34,844 nt of DNA, taken from the NCBI GenBank assembly GCA_030431335.1, contig JAUIJH010000042.1, forward strand, positions 1-34,844, read 5' to 3'. Of the stretch, positions 27,555 through 34,844 are shown in pieces. The notes under the pieces are model-generated. The model saw nothing but the letters and a program-made list of their open reading frames with translations. It searched no databases and was not told the origin of the DNA. A program made the position numbers and the translations under genes. Each line of letters begins with the position of its first letter. Position 1 is the stretch's first letter. The stretch comes from Alphaproteobacteria bacterium. GTDB taxonomy: Bacteria > Pseudomonadota > Alphaproteobacteria > Rhizobiales > Amorphaceae.

Positions 27555-28238
27555 TCACGCGCACAGGCGGCCGCGCGCGGCGCCGTCGCCGTCGTCCTGC
27601 GCCAGCGCGAGCAGCGCCGGCCGCTTGCGGATGGTCACGGTGTCGCTGCGGGGCAGGGCGATGATGCCCATCGTCTTGAGCCGCGTCATGGAGCGGCTGA
27701 CCGTCTCGATGGTCAGGCCCAGGAGGTCGCCCATCTCGGCGCGATTGACGGGCAGCACGAAATTGTCGCCGCCGCCGGCCGCGCGGTTGGACAGGTCGAC
27801 GAGGCAGGCGGCGACGCGGCCGATGGCGGTCCGGCTGCCGATGACCATCAGCTGGTCGCTCGTGCTCATCAGCTCCGACGTCAGCACCTGCATCATGCGG
27901 CGCGCGACGGCCGGATCGGCATCGATGGCCCGGTCGAGGGCGCAGCGCGAGATGCTCCTGGCCGTGGCAGGCCGGACCGCGACCGCGCTCACGCCGTAGG
28001 TGCCACCGTAGCCGACCCCGACGAGTTCGCCCTTGAAGCGGATGCCGTGGATGAGCCGGCATCCGTCGAGCGTCGTGCGGTAGATCAGCACCGCGCCGCT
28101 CTCGATGGCGAAGATCGCGGAGGCGGGGTCCCCTTCGTGGAACAGGTGCTCGTGGTTGTTCCACCGCAGCAGCGGCAGCGTGGAGACGGGCAACAAAGCG
28201 TCGGGCAGTGCGGGATATGCGACTGACATGGCGGTCAT
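27555..28238 (-). CDS. Crp/FNR-family transcription regulator, FixK-like (no Fe-S cysteines)
   Basis: 227 residues. The N-terminal cNMP-type beta-roll (HLFHEGDPASAIFAIESGAV) is followed by a dimer helix (about 110-140) and a winged helix. The recognition helix NRAEMGDLLGLTIETVSRSM keeps Glu, Ser and Arg at the FNR positions (E-x-x-S-R), which read TTGA half-sites. FNR's N-terminal Cys cluster is missing; the two Cys in the middle do not form a cluster pattern. That points to a FixK/DNR-like protein not sensing oxygen through an Fe-S centre. The start is ATG 28238, with ATG 28229 as alternative. It is divergent from the response regulator and is the best candidate to bind the boxes reported here. 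Confidence 0.9.
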   Translation of the reverse strand: MTAMSVAYPALPDALLPVSTLPLLRWNNHEHLFHEGDPASAIFAIESGAVLIYRTTLDGCRLIHGIRFKGELVGVGYGGTYGVSAVAVRPATARSISRCALDRAIDADPAVARRMMQVLTSELMSTSDQLMVIGSRTAIGRVAACLVDLSNRAAGGGDNFVLPVNRAEMGDLLGLTIETVSRSMTRLKTMGIIALPRSDTVTIRKRPALLALAQDDGDGAARGRLCA

Positions 28239-28382
28239 GTTGGCTTCCTCGGGCTGGGGTGGCCGTTAAGCTCGTCTCCCTTGAAGCAGGTGCACGTCGC
28301 ATTCGTTTGCCGGGCAGGTGGCAGCTCTGTTGCACAAATGTGTTAGATGGTCGGAACGCTGAAACGGGAGCCCTTTGGGGTG

Positions 28383-29108
28383 ATGAACTCGGTCCGAATC
28401 ATCGTCGTCGACGACGACAGCAGGGTCCGCTCTTTGATCCGGCGTTCGCTCGAGCCGGAGGGGTACACGGTGGACGAGGCGGCCGACGAGGCCGAGCTGG
28501 ACGCCCGCATGACGGAGCACGCCTACGATCTCATCACGCTGGATCTCAACCTGCCAGGCACCGACGGCCTTGAAATCGCACGCCGATTGCGGCGAACGAC
28601 GGACACGCCGATCATCATGGTGACGGGCAAGGGCGACGTGATCGATCGCGTGGTGGGGCTGGAGGTGGGCGCCGACGACTACCTCGCCAAGCCCTTCCAT
28701 GTCCGCGAGCTCCTGGCGCGCGTGCGCACGGTGCTGCGCCGGTCCCAGCAGAAGGCATCGCCGCCCGCGCCGGAGGGGGAAGCGGAGGCCTGCGACACGG
28801 GGTTCATCATCGGGGATCTGAAGCTCGTCCCGGACGAACGGATGCTCCTCAACGCGCAAGGGGAGCCGCTGACGCTCACGCGGGGCGAGTTCGAGATCCT
28901 CGTCGCGCTGGTGCGGGCGAACGGGCGGGCGCTGACGCGCGAGGCGCTGATCGATGCGCGCGGCGACGATGCCGACGCGTTCGACCGGGCGATCGACAGC
29001 ACCATCGCGCGGCTGCGCAAGAAGCTGCCGAACGGCACCATCAGCACCGTGCGCGAGGTCGGCTACCGGCTCGCGGTGCCCGTGCGCCCGACCGGCACGG
29101 CGCGCTAG
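28383..29108 (+). CDS. OmpR-family response regulator (orphan)
   Basis: 241 residues from the ATG at 28383. Receiver domain: acidic pocket VVDDD (residues 8-12), phospho-acceptor Asp54 in LITLDLNLPG, and Lys near 103 in YLAKPFHV. The C-terminal winged helix (about 130-235) has LTRGEFEILVALVRANGRAL and ends VREVGYRLAVPV. No histidine kinase gene lies beside it. The ATG at 28347 is an alternative start, but no ribosome site precedes it, while GGGAG and GGGG lie before 28383. It shares a 145-bp divergent promoter region with the FNR-like gene. Confidence 0.85.
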   Translation: MNSVRIIVVDDDSRVRSLIRRSLEPEGYTVDEAADEAELDARMTEHAYDLITLDLNLPGTDGLEIARRLRRTTDTPIIMVTGKGDVIDRVVGLEVGADDYLAKPFHVRELLARVRTVLRRSQQKASPPAPEGEAEACDTGFIIGDLKLVPDERMLLNAQGEPLTLTRGEFEILVALVRANGRALTREALIDARGDDADAFDRAIDSTIARLRKKLPNGTISTVREVGYRLAVPVRPTGTAR

Positions 29109-29146
29109 CCCAGGCTTGGGCTCGCCGCGCGGGAGGGCGCGCCGGC

Positions 29147-31783
29147 CTATCGGCCGTGGCGGCCGTCCTTCGGCCCCCAGACCCGCCTGACGCCGATCGC
29201 CACCTGGCCGACCGCCACGGGCACGAGGCTGGCGCCGGCCACCAGCAGCCACTGCGCGCCGGTCGGCGCCTCCAGCCCGAAGACGTCGCGCAAGCCGGGC
29301 AGCCACAGCGCCAGCGCGAAGAACGCGATCGAAATCACCGTCGCGCCCCACACGAACGGGTTGGTGGTGACCTGGTTGACGAACCAGCCGTCCCGCACGT
29401 CGCGCATGTTGACGACGTGCAGGAGCTGGGCGAGCCCGATCGACAGGAACGCGACGGTGGTGGCCGCCTCTTCCGACGCCCCCAGAAAGGTGAGCGCCGC
29501 CCAGAACGCGGCGAGGGAGGCGATGCCGATGGTGGCGCCGAACAGGGCGACGTCCACCCACTGCCGGCGCGCGAGGATGGGTTCCGACGGCGGCCGGGGC
29601 GGGGCATCGAGCACCTTGGCATCGCCGCGCCCGGCCGCGAGCGCGAACGCGGGAAACACGTCCGTGACGAGGTTGAGGAACAGGATCTGCAGCGGGTTGA
29701 GCGGCAGCGGCAGCCCCACGAGGAGAGCGAAGGCGATGAGCAGGATCTCGCCCAGATTGCACGACAGCAGGTAGACGCAGAACCGGCGGATGTTCTCGAA
29801 GATCACCCGCCCCTCGCGCACGGCCGTCACGATGGTCGCGAAGGCGTCGTCGAGGAGGACGATGTCGGCCGCCTCGCGCGCGACGTCCGTGCCGCGGATG
29901 CCCATGGCGACGCCGATGTCGGCCTGGCGCAGGGCCGGGGCGTCGTTCACCCCGTCGCCGGTCATCGCGACGGTCTCGCCGGCCTCCTGGAACGCCGCGA
30001 CGAGCTTGAGCTTTTCCTCCGGCGTGACGCGGGCGTGGACGGCGGGGCCGCGCCCTCGGTCGGCGAGGCCGACGGAGCGGGCGATGGCGCGGGCCGTCTC
30101 CTCGTGGTCGCCCGTCACCATGACGACGTGGATGCCTGCGCGGTGGCAGGCGGCGATGGCGGCCGGGATGTCCTCGCGCGGCGGATCGCGCAGCGCGGCG
30201 GTGGCGACGAACGTCAGATCGTGGAACGGATCGCTCGCGTCGATCTCGCCCGTCGCCTCCGCGAGCGCGATGAGCCGCAGGCCGCCGTGCGCCAGCTCGT
30301 CCATTCCCGCGCGCAGGCTCGCCCGCTCGGCGGCGCCGAGGGGGACGGCCTGCCCGTCCGGCATGGCGGCGTGCGTGGAGGCGCCGAGCACGGCCTCCGG
30401 CGCGCCCTTCACGGCGACCGCCTGGCCCGCTTCGAGGCTGTTGATGGTCGCCATCATGCGGATGGCGGGGTCGAAGGCGTGTTCCAGGAGGCGCGGGCGC
30501 TCGCGTCGCAGGGCGCCGATGTCGATGCCGCCCTCTTCCGCCGCCTCCAGGAGGGCGACCTCGAGCGGGTCGCCGGAGCTTGTCCCGCTCGCATCGAGGT
30601 CCGCGTTGGAGCACAGGACGCCGACGGTGAGCGCCTTGTCGCGCAGCGGCCCCTCGTCGAGATCGCCGGCGAGGCCCACGATGCGCTCCACCGACATGTG
30701 GTTCTCGGTGATGGTTCCGGTCTTGTCGGTGAGGATCACCGTGGTGGCGCCCAGCGTCTCGACCGCGCCGAGGCTGCGCACCAGCGCGTTCTCGCGCGCC
30801 ATCTTGAGCATGCCCCTGGCGAGCGTGAGCGTCGCGACGATCGGCAGGCCCTCCGGGATCGCGGCGACGGCGAGCGCGATCGCCGCCTCCACCATGCCCG
30901 TCACGCTTTCGCCCGACGCGATGCCGATGACGGCGACCGCGGCCGCCAGCACCAGCGTCAGCCAGATGAGCTGCCGGGCGAGGACGGTGAGGCGCTCCTC
31001 GAGCTTGGAGCGATCGCTGCCGGCCGACAGGGCGAGCGTCGCGATGCGGCCGATCTCGGTGGTGGGCCCGGTCGACGTCACCACGGCGACGGCGCTGCCG
31101 GTGGTGACGGCCGTTCCCTTGAACAGCATGGGCGTGCGGTCGTGGACGGGCGTCTCGGGCGCGACGGCCGCGACGGTCTTGTCGGCGGCGATGGATTCGC
31201 CCGTCAGCATCGATTCGTCCGCGGCCAGGCGCGAGGCTTCCACCAGGCGCATGTCCGCCGGCACCCGGTCGCCGGCCTCCAGGAGCACGATGTCGCCCGG
31301 CACCACCTCGTGCACCGGGACGGTGCCGACGGAGCTTTCCCGCCGCACCCGCGTCGTCGCGATGTCGAGCCGGCGCAGCGCCTCCATGGAGCGGACCGCG
31401 CGCTGCTCGGCCACGAAGCCGATGGCCGTGTTGAGCACGAGGACGACGAGGATGGCGATCGCCTCGGCCATGTCGCCGAGCGCCAGCGACAGCGCTGTCG
31501 CCGCGGCGAGCAGCCAGACGACGGGGCTGACGAGCTGCGCCAGGAGGATCGCCACGTTGGAGACGGAGGGCGCCCCGGCGACGCGGTTGGGCCCGTAGCG
31601 CCCCAGCCGCTCCTTGGCCTCCTGGTGCGCCAGGCCGGCCTGGGCGTCCACGCCGTGGAAGTCGAGGATCTCTGAGGCCGGCGCGGCATGGGGGGCGGCC
31701 GCCTCGGGCGTTTGGGGCGAGGCGGCGGTGTCGGGCGGCGCGGGGGTGGACCGGCGGGTCGCGGCAAAGGGCATCCAAGTCAT
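29147..31783 (-). CDS. P-type (P2, Ca2+-ATPase-like) cation-transporting ATPase
   Basis: 878 residues. Seen in order: an Ala/Pro-rich N-terminus, actuator loop LTGES (about 195), membrane helix 4 with AIPEGLP (about 308), phosphorylation motif DKTGTIT (about 352), TGDGVNDAPAL (about 610), then LSCNLGEILL and NLVTDVFPAFALA in helices 5 and 6. Asn and Glu of SCNLGE, and Asn and Asp of NLVTD, match the Ca2+ ligands of SERCA, and the PEGLP Glu is a further one, so Ca2+ (or Mn2+) export is likely. Start ATG 31783 is uncertain; ATG 31774 is close and equally placed. Confidence 0.9.
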   Translation of the reverse strand: MTWMPFAATRRSTPAPPDTAASPQTPEAAAPHAAPASEILDFHGVDAQAGLAHQEAKERLGRYGPNRVAGAPSVSNVAILLAQLVSPVVWLLAAATALSLALGDMAEAIAILVVLVLNTAIGFVAEQRAVRSMEALRRLDIATTRVRRESSVGTVPVHEVVPGDIVLLEAGDRVPADMRLVEASRLAADESMLTGESIAADKTVAAVAPETPVHDRTPMLFKGTAVTTGSAVAVVTSTGPTTEIGRIATLALSAGSDRSKLEERLTVLARQLIWLTLVLAAAVAVIGIASGESVTGMVEAAIALAVAAIPEGLPIVATLTLARGMLKMARENALVRSLGAVETLGATTVILTDKTGTITENHMSVERIVGLAGDLDEGPLRDKALTVGVLCSNADLDASGTSSGDPLEVALLEAAEEGGIDIGALRRERPRLLEHAFDPAIRMMATINSLEAGQAVAVKGAPEAVLGASTHAAMPDGQAVPLGAAERASLRAGMDELAHGGLRLIALAEATGEIDASDPFHDLTFVATAALRDPPREDIPAAIAACHRAGIHVVMVTGDHEETARAIARSVGLADRGRGPAVHARVTPEEKLKLVAAFQEAGETVAMTGDGVNDAPALRQADIGVAMGIRGTDVAREAADIVLLDDAFATIVTAVREGRVIFENIRRFCVYLLSCNLGEILLIAFALLVGLPLPLNPLQILFLNLVTDVFPAFALAAGRGDAKVLDAPPRPPSEPILARRQWVDVALFGATIGIASLAAFWAALTFLGASEEAATTVAFLSIGLAQLLHVVNMRDVRDGWFVNQVTTNPFVWGATVISIAFFALALWLPGLRDVFGLEAPTGAQWLLVAGASLVPVAVGQVAIGVRRVWGPKDGRHGR

Positions 31784-31941
31784 CTCTGTTGGCCTGCGGG
31801 CGGGAACGGGCGCAGGGGCCGAGCGGCAGCGCGCGGGCGCGAAGGGGCCGGCCGGGTTGGGACGGCCCGGCCTCGACGGCAATTCACGCGCCGCTTGACG
31901 CGCTCCATGGCGATGACAGATTCCTCTCCCATCGGCAGCCG

Positions 31942-31955
31942 TTGACAATTCTCAA
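31942..31955. promoter_or_regulatory. FNR-like box between the P-type ATPase and second universal stress protein genes
   Basis: TTGACAATTCTCAA has a perfect TTGAC half-site and CTCAA in place of GTCAA. The centre is about 108 bp upstream of the stress protein start (32057) and 165 bp upstream of the ATPase start (31783). It lies in a divergent 273-bp gap, so it could serve either gene; the stress protein is the closer one. Confidence 0.5.
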
Positions 31956-32056
31956 GGGCAAGGCGCCGCGTACACGCTGCATTCGCCACTGGGATGCGGT
32001 TCAGCGATCTCGCGGCGCCACCTCCGCAAGGCGGCAGCATTATACGGGGCCCCCAC

Positions 32057-32920
32057 ATGGCAATGCGATCGATAGTCTGTCTCTTCGACGGCATGGATCA
32101 GGAATACAGCGCACTCGAAACGGCGATCGGCCTCGCCAAAAGCGAGGCCGCCCACCTGAAGGTCGTCCACACGCCCTCGCCGATACCGCCCGTGTCCGGT
32201 CCGGTCTCCGGCTTCGGCATGTTCGATCGTGAGGTGATGGAGGCGATAAAGGCAAGCCGCGAGCGGTCGAACGAGTTCGCCAGGAACGCGACGGCCGAGC
32301 TTTGCAAGCGGCACCAGGTTCCGCTCGACGGCAACGGCTGCAGCCTGCCGCGGGTCACGTTCCTGTCGATCGAGGCGAACGACGGGATGCTGCTGCGCAC
32401 GATTTCGCTGTGCGACCTCGTGGTGGTCGGCGCGGGCCTGGACGACCTTTGGTCAGGAGCCTCGACCAACGCGGCCCTGTTCAATTCCGGCAGGCCGGTG
32501 CTGATCGTGCGGCCCGCCGCCTCCGACGGCCCGGCGCGGCTGTCGGGCGGCCGCTGCGCGATCGCATGGAACGGCACGCCGGAAGCGACCCGCGCGCTGA
32601 TCAATGCGCGCCCGCTGATCGAGGTGGCGCGCGAGGTCCACATCATCGTCACCGACGACACCTCGCCCGGCGATCCGGCCCGGCTGCCGGACGCGGCACG
32701 CGGCTATCTGGCCGCCTACGGCATCGAGGCGAGGCTCGATCTGGTGGAAGTCGGCCATCAGCCCCCCGCCGAAGCGGTGCTGCAAAGGGTTCGCGAACTG
32801 GAATGCGACACCCTCGTCATGGGCGCCTACGGCCACAGCGTGTTCCGCGAGATGGTGCTCGGCGGCTTCTCCGAATACATGCTGCGCAACTGCGAGATCC
32901 CGCTCATCGTCTGCCACTAA
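32057..32920 (+). CDS. Second tandem-domain universal stress protein (UspA family)
   Basis: 287 residues with two UspA-like halves. N-terminal strand SIVCLFDGMDQEYSALETAI; C-terminal ATP-loop-like MGAYGHSVFREMVLGGFSEY, keeping G-x2-G-x9-G. It shares only the general fold and this C-terminal motif with the protein at 21937-22773, so the two look like old paralogues, not a recent duplication. ATG 32057 is used; ATG 32063 is nearby. No strong ribosome site is visible before either. Confidence 0.87.
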   Translation: MAMRSIVCLFDGMDQEYSALETAIGLAKSEAAHLKVVHTPSPIPPVSGPVSGFGMFDREVMEAIKASRERSNEFARNATAELCKRHQVPLDGNGCSLPRVTFLSIEANDGMLLRTISLCDLVVVGAGLDDLWSGASTNAALFNSGRPVLIVRPAASDGPARLSGGRCAIAWNGTPEATRALINARPLIEVAREVHIIVTDDTSPGDPARLPDAARGYLAAYGIEARLDLVEVGHQPPAEAVLQRVRELECDTLVMGAYGHSVFREMVLGGFSEYMLRNCEIPLIVCH

Positions 32921-32983
32921 CCCCGCGGGCACCGGGGGAGCGCGGCGGCCGGTCCGGGGACGGGCCGTCGCCGTCCGGGCGCG

Positions 32984-33592
32984 TCACCCCGTGGCCTCGA
33001 ACCGGCGGCCGGGCGGACGGACCGCCCGCGTCGGGCGCAAGGTGTCGGGGATCGCGACCGCGATCGCGATGAACACCACGCCGACCGCAATGCCGAGCCA
33101 CTCGCCCGACACCGCCTCGATCAGCGCCGGATAGGACGTGCCGGCGATGGGGCCGAGCGTGACCTTGCCGCCGGCGATGGGGGCGAGGACGCCCGCGCCC
33201 GCCCACAGCGTGTGCGTGAGCATGTAGCCGGCCGCGCCGACGAGCCCGCCGACGACGAAGAAGCAGGCGTCGATCCGCCCGGTCGCCGCGGCGGCGAGGC
33301 CGGTTCCGGGGCAGTAGCCCGCCATGCCGAAGCCGGCGCCCAGCAGGAGCCCGCCCAGGACGACGCCCAGGTGCGCCGTCTTGACCGACAGGTGGACGGG
33401 GTCGACGAACCCCGCCAGCAGCCCGGCGAACGTGAGCACGGCGCCGACCCCGATCGCCAGCAGGATCGTCTTCATCAGCCGCAGGTGCGTGAGGCGCAGC
33501 ATGCCGATGATCTCGCCGGGATCGCTGGCGCCGACGCGGTCGAGCATGAAGCCGAAGGCGCCGCCGACGAGGAGCGCGAGCACGAGGGTCAT
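32984..33592 (-). CDS. YeeE/YedE-family permease, second half-type subunit
   Basis: 202-residue membrane protein with about five helices. It carries the conserved Cys motif GMAGYCPGTGLAAA (about residue 90) and a helix pair around HLGVVLGGLLLGAGFG. YeeE/YedE-family proteins import thiosulfate or related sulfur species through conserved Cys residues. A family with the GYCPGTG motif pairs with a shorter partner (here the gene at 33595-34155), 2 bp away. Substrate not shown by the sequence. Confidence 0.85.
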   Translation of the reverse strand: MTLVLALLVGGAFGFMLDRVGASDPGEIIGMLRLTHLRLMKTILLAIGVGAVLTFAGLLAGFVDPVHLSVKTAHLGVVLGGLLLGAGFGMAGYCPGTGLAAAATGRIDACFFVVGGLVGAAGYMLTHTLWAGAGVLAPIAGGKVTLGPIAGTSYPALIEAVSGEWLGIAVGVVFIAIAVAIPDTLRPTRAVRPPGRRFEATG

Positions 33593-33594
33593 GG

Positions 33595-34155
33595 TCAGCG
33601 CTCCCGGCGATAGATCGCGACGGCGGTGGGCACCGCGGCCGCGAAGGTGGCGAAGGAGAACAGGAAGCCCGAAAGCGCGGTCTGCATCGTCCCGCTCATC
33701 ATGTGGCCGGAGGTGCAGCCGCCGGCCAGGCGGGCGCCGTAGAGGACGATGGCCCCCCCGCCGAAGCAGGCGATCCAGCGCCGCGCCGGGTTGTCGCCGA
33801 AGCGGGCGCGCCAGATCGAGGGCATCGCGCGCTCGCGCCGGCCGACGCCGCCGCGAAGCAGCGCGGACAGGAAGGCCCCCAGCATCAGCGCCGCGACGAA
33901 GACGAGGCCGTAGCCGGGAAACTCGGCCGCCTGGGCCGCGTACCGGCCCCCGCCTTCGGCGAGGTAGGCGTTGGTACTAGTGTAGCCGGTGGCGGAGGCA
34001 GGGTCCAAGGTGATCGCCGCGTGGTCGGCCGCGTCCCACAGGATCGCGTCCACGACGACGAACTGGGTCGAGACGCCGACGGGCTGGACCAGAAGGACCG
34101 CGACGAAGAAGACGAAGCCGAGAAGGACCCCGCCGATCGTCCATGGAGCGTACAT
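33595..34155 (-). CDS. YeeE/YedE-family permease, first half-type subunit
   Basis: 186-residue membrane protein (helices at about 7-28, 80-100, 125-145, 160-180). It has the family Cys signature RLAGGCTSGHMMSGTMQ (about residue 150). With the downstream gene it makes a split two-gene transporter for a sulfur compound. GGGAGG lies 6 nt before the ATG at 34155. The divergent promoter region with the acyl-CoA synthetase gene holds an FNR-like box. Confidence 0.87.
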   Translation of the reverse strand: MYAPWTIGGVLLGFVFFVAVLLVQPVGVSTQFVVVDAILWDAADHAAITLDPASATGYTSTNAYLAEGGGRYAAQAAEFPGYGLVFVAALMLGAFLSALLRGGVGRRERAMPSIWRARFGDNPARRWIACFGGGAIVLYGARLAGGCTSGHMMSGTMQTALSGFLFSFATFAAAVPTAVAIYRRER

Positions 34156-34213
34156 GAGTGCCTCCCAGGGTTGGTGGAGGGCGCTACAATCCGCCCGAGT
34201 CCGGACGCCGGAT

Positions 34214-34227
34214 TTGATGGTCGTCAA
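34214..34227. promoter_or_regulatory. FNR/FixK-type box shared by divergent permease and acyl-CoA synthetase genes
   Basis: TTGATGGTCGTCAA combines a TTGAT and a GTCAA half-site, both within the FNR-type consensus. The centre is about 65 bp from the permease start (34155) and 59 bp from the synthetase start (34280), so one dimer could activate both directions. Confidence 0.65.
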
Positions 34228-34279
34228 GACGAAGCCGCCAACGCCTCCGCTAAGGCTCGAATGCAACGATGGAGTCGAC

Positions 34280-34844
34280 ATGACCGTACGCAATCTCGAC
34301 AAGATGCTGGCGCCGCGGTCATTGGCGCTGATCGGGGCCAGCGCGCGGCCGGGCTCGCTGGGCGCGGTGGTGCTCGCGCGGCTGACCGGGTCGGGCTTTC
34401 GCGGCGATGTCGGGCTGGTCAATCCGAAATATCGCACGATCGGCGATCGCGCGTGCGTCGCGCACGTCGCCGACCTGCCGTTCGTGCCGGACCTCGGCGT
34501 GGTGGTGACGCCGGCGCAGGCGGTGCCGGGCCTCATCGCCGAGCTCGGCGCGGCGGGCGCGCGGGCGGCGGTGGTGATCACCGCCGGCCTCACCCCGGCG
34601 CTGCGCCAGAAAATGCTGGACGCCGCGCGGGTCCACTGCCTGCGGGTCCTGGGGCCCAACTGCCTCGGCCTCCAGGTGCCCGGCATCGGGCTCGACGCGA
34701 GCTTCTCGCACCTGACGGCCAGGCCCGGAAACCTCGCCCTCCTGTCGCAATCGGGCGCCATCGTCACGGCGATGCTCGATTGGGCGGACGCGCGCGGCAT
34801 CGGCTTTTCCGTCGTCGCCTCGGTGGGGGAAATGGCGGACGTCG
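34280..34844 (+). CDS. NDP-forming acyl-CoA synthetase / CoA-binding domain protein (3' end cut)
   Basis: First 188 residues of a protein of the acetate-CoA ligase (ADP-forming) superfamily. The N-terminal Rossmann CoA-binding domain begins MTVRNLDKMLAPRSLALIGA (GASARPGSLG after it). Then come PDLGVVVTPAQAVP and the succinyl-CoA-synthetase-like motifs LGPNCLGL and LLSQSGAIVTAM. The ATG at 34280 has GGAG 5 nt upstream. Whether the rest includes an ATP-grasp domain or a protein-acetyltransferase domain cannot be seen. NDP-forming enzymes can make ATP from acyl-CoA, which would suit low-oxygen energy metabolism. Confidence 0.87.
   Translation, partial: MTVRNLDKMLAPRSLALIGASARPGSLGAVVLARLTGSGFRGDVGLVNPKYRTIGDRACVAHVADLPFVPDLGVVVTPAQAVPGLIAELGAAGARAAVVITAGLTPALRQKMLDAARVHCLRVLGPNCLGLQVPGIGLDASFSHLTARPGNLALLSQSGAIVTAMLDWADARGIGFSVVASVGEMADV

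Noticed and set aside
29105-29120. Short hairpin between the response regulator and P-type ATPase ends
   Set aside because: Arms AGCCCA/TGGGCT are only 6 bp, overlap the stop codon of the response regulator gene and have no T-run; too weak to call a terminator.
28266-31778. Long minus-strand open frame overlapping the P-type ATPase gene
   Set aside because: It is the out-of-frame shadow of the ATPase gene and then runs antisense through the response regulator; it shows no ATPase motif in that frame.

Overview
The window is very GC-rich (third positions are almost all G or C) and almost fully coding. The protein families (FixK/FNR-like regulator, N-ATPase, phasin-like protein, CbpA/CbpM, paired YeeE/YedE permeases) fit an alphaproteobacterium, probably Hyphomicrobiales or Rhodospirillales. 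The genus cannot be read from the sequence. No rRNA, tRNA, CRISPR array, transposase or integrase was seen.

Left part (1-9662, all minus strand). This is a group 3b-type cytoplasmic NAD(P)-linked [NiFe] hydrogenase locus. In transcription order it reads hypC, hypD, hypF, hypE, then the 4Fe-4S subunit, a stand-alone cyclic-nucleotide-binding-domain protein, the FAD/NAD(P) subunit, the small subunit, the large subunit and a maturation protease cut by the window edge. Nearly every junction is a stop/start overlap (ATGA, GTGA, TGATG). No hypA or hypB is present. Two palindromic elements lie upstream of hypC.

Middle (9982-20386). A protein joining a small acidic motif domain to a phasin-like domain (minus) and a phosphoribosyltransferase (plus) flank a 640-bp non-coding region rich in regulatory motifs. 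Next comes a complete N-type ATPase operon in the order atpDCQRBEFAG (minus). Its c subunit has two carboxylates and its b subunit carries a delta-like C-terminal domain; there is no separate delta gene. Upstream on the same strand are an FMN-binding PPOX-family gene and a membrane protein with a bactofilin-like repeat region.

Right part (20516-34844). In order: a CbpA-like co-chaperone and CbpM-like modulator, a tandem-domain universal stress protein, a HAD phosphatase fused to a P-loop ATPase, PEP synthase, an unrecognised 124-residue protein, an FNR/FixK-type regulator without an Fe-S cysteine cluster, an orphan OmpR-type response regulator, a Ca2+-ATPase-like P-type pump, a second universal stress protein, a split YeeE/YedE permease pair, and the start of an NDP-forming acyl-CoA synthetase.

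What ties it together. I find nine FNR/FixK-type palindromes (TTGAY-N4-RTCAA and close variants), and eight of the nine intergenic sites lie 57-127 bp from a start codon. They sit ahead of the hydrogenase genes, the phasin-like gene, the phosphoribosyltransferase, the chaperone/N-ATPase divergent promoter, both stress proteins, ppsA and the permease/acyl-CoA-synthetase pair. The in-window regulator has the FNR recognition helix (E-x-x-S-R) expected to read them. My inference is a low-oxygen or energy-limitation survival island: hydrogen and redox balancing, ATP-driven ion pumping, PEP/pyruvate and acyl-CoA energy metabolism, chaperones and storage granules under one Crp/FNR-family regulator.
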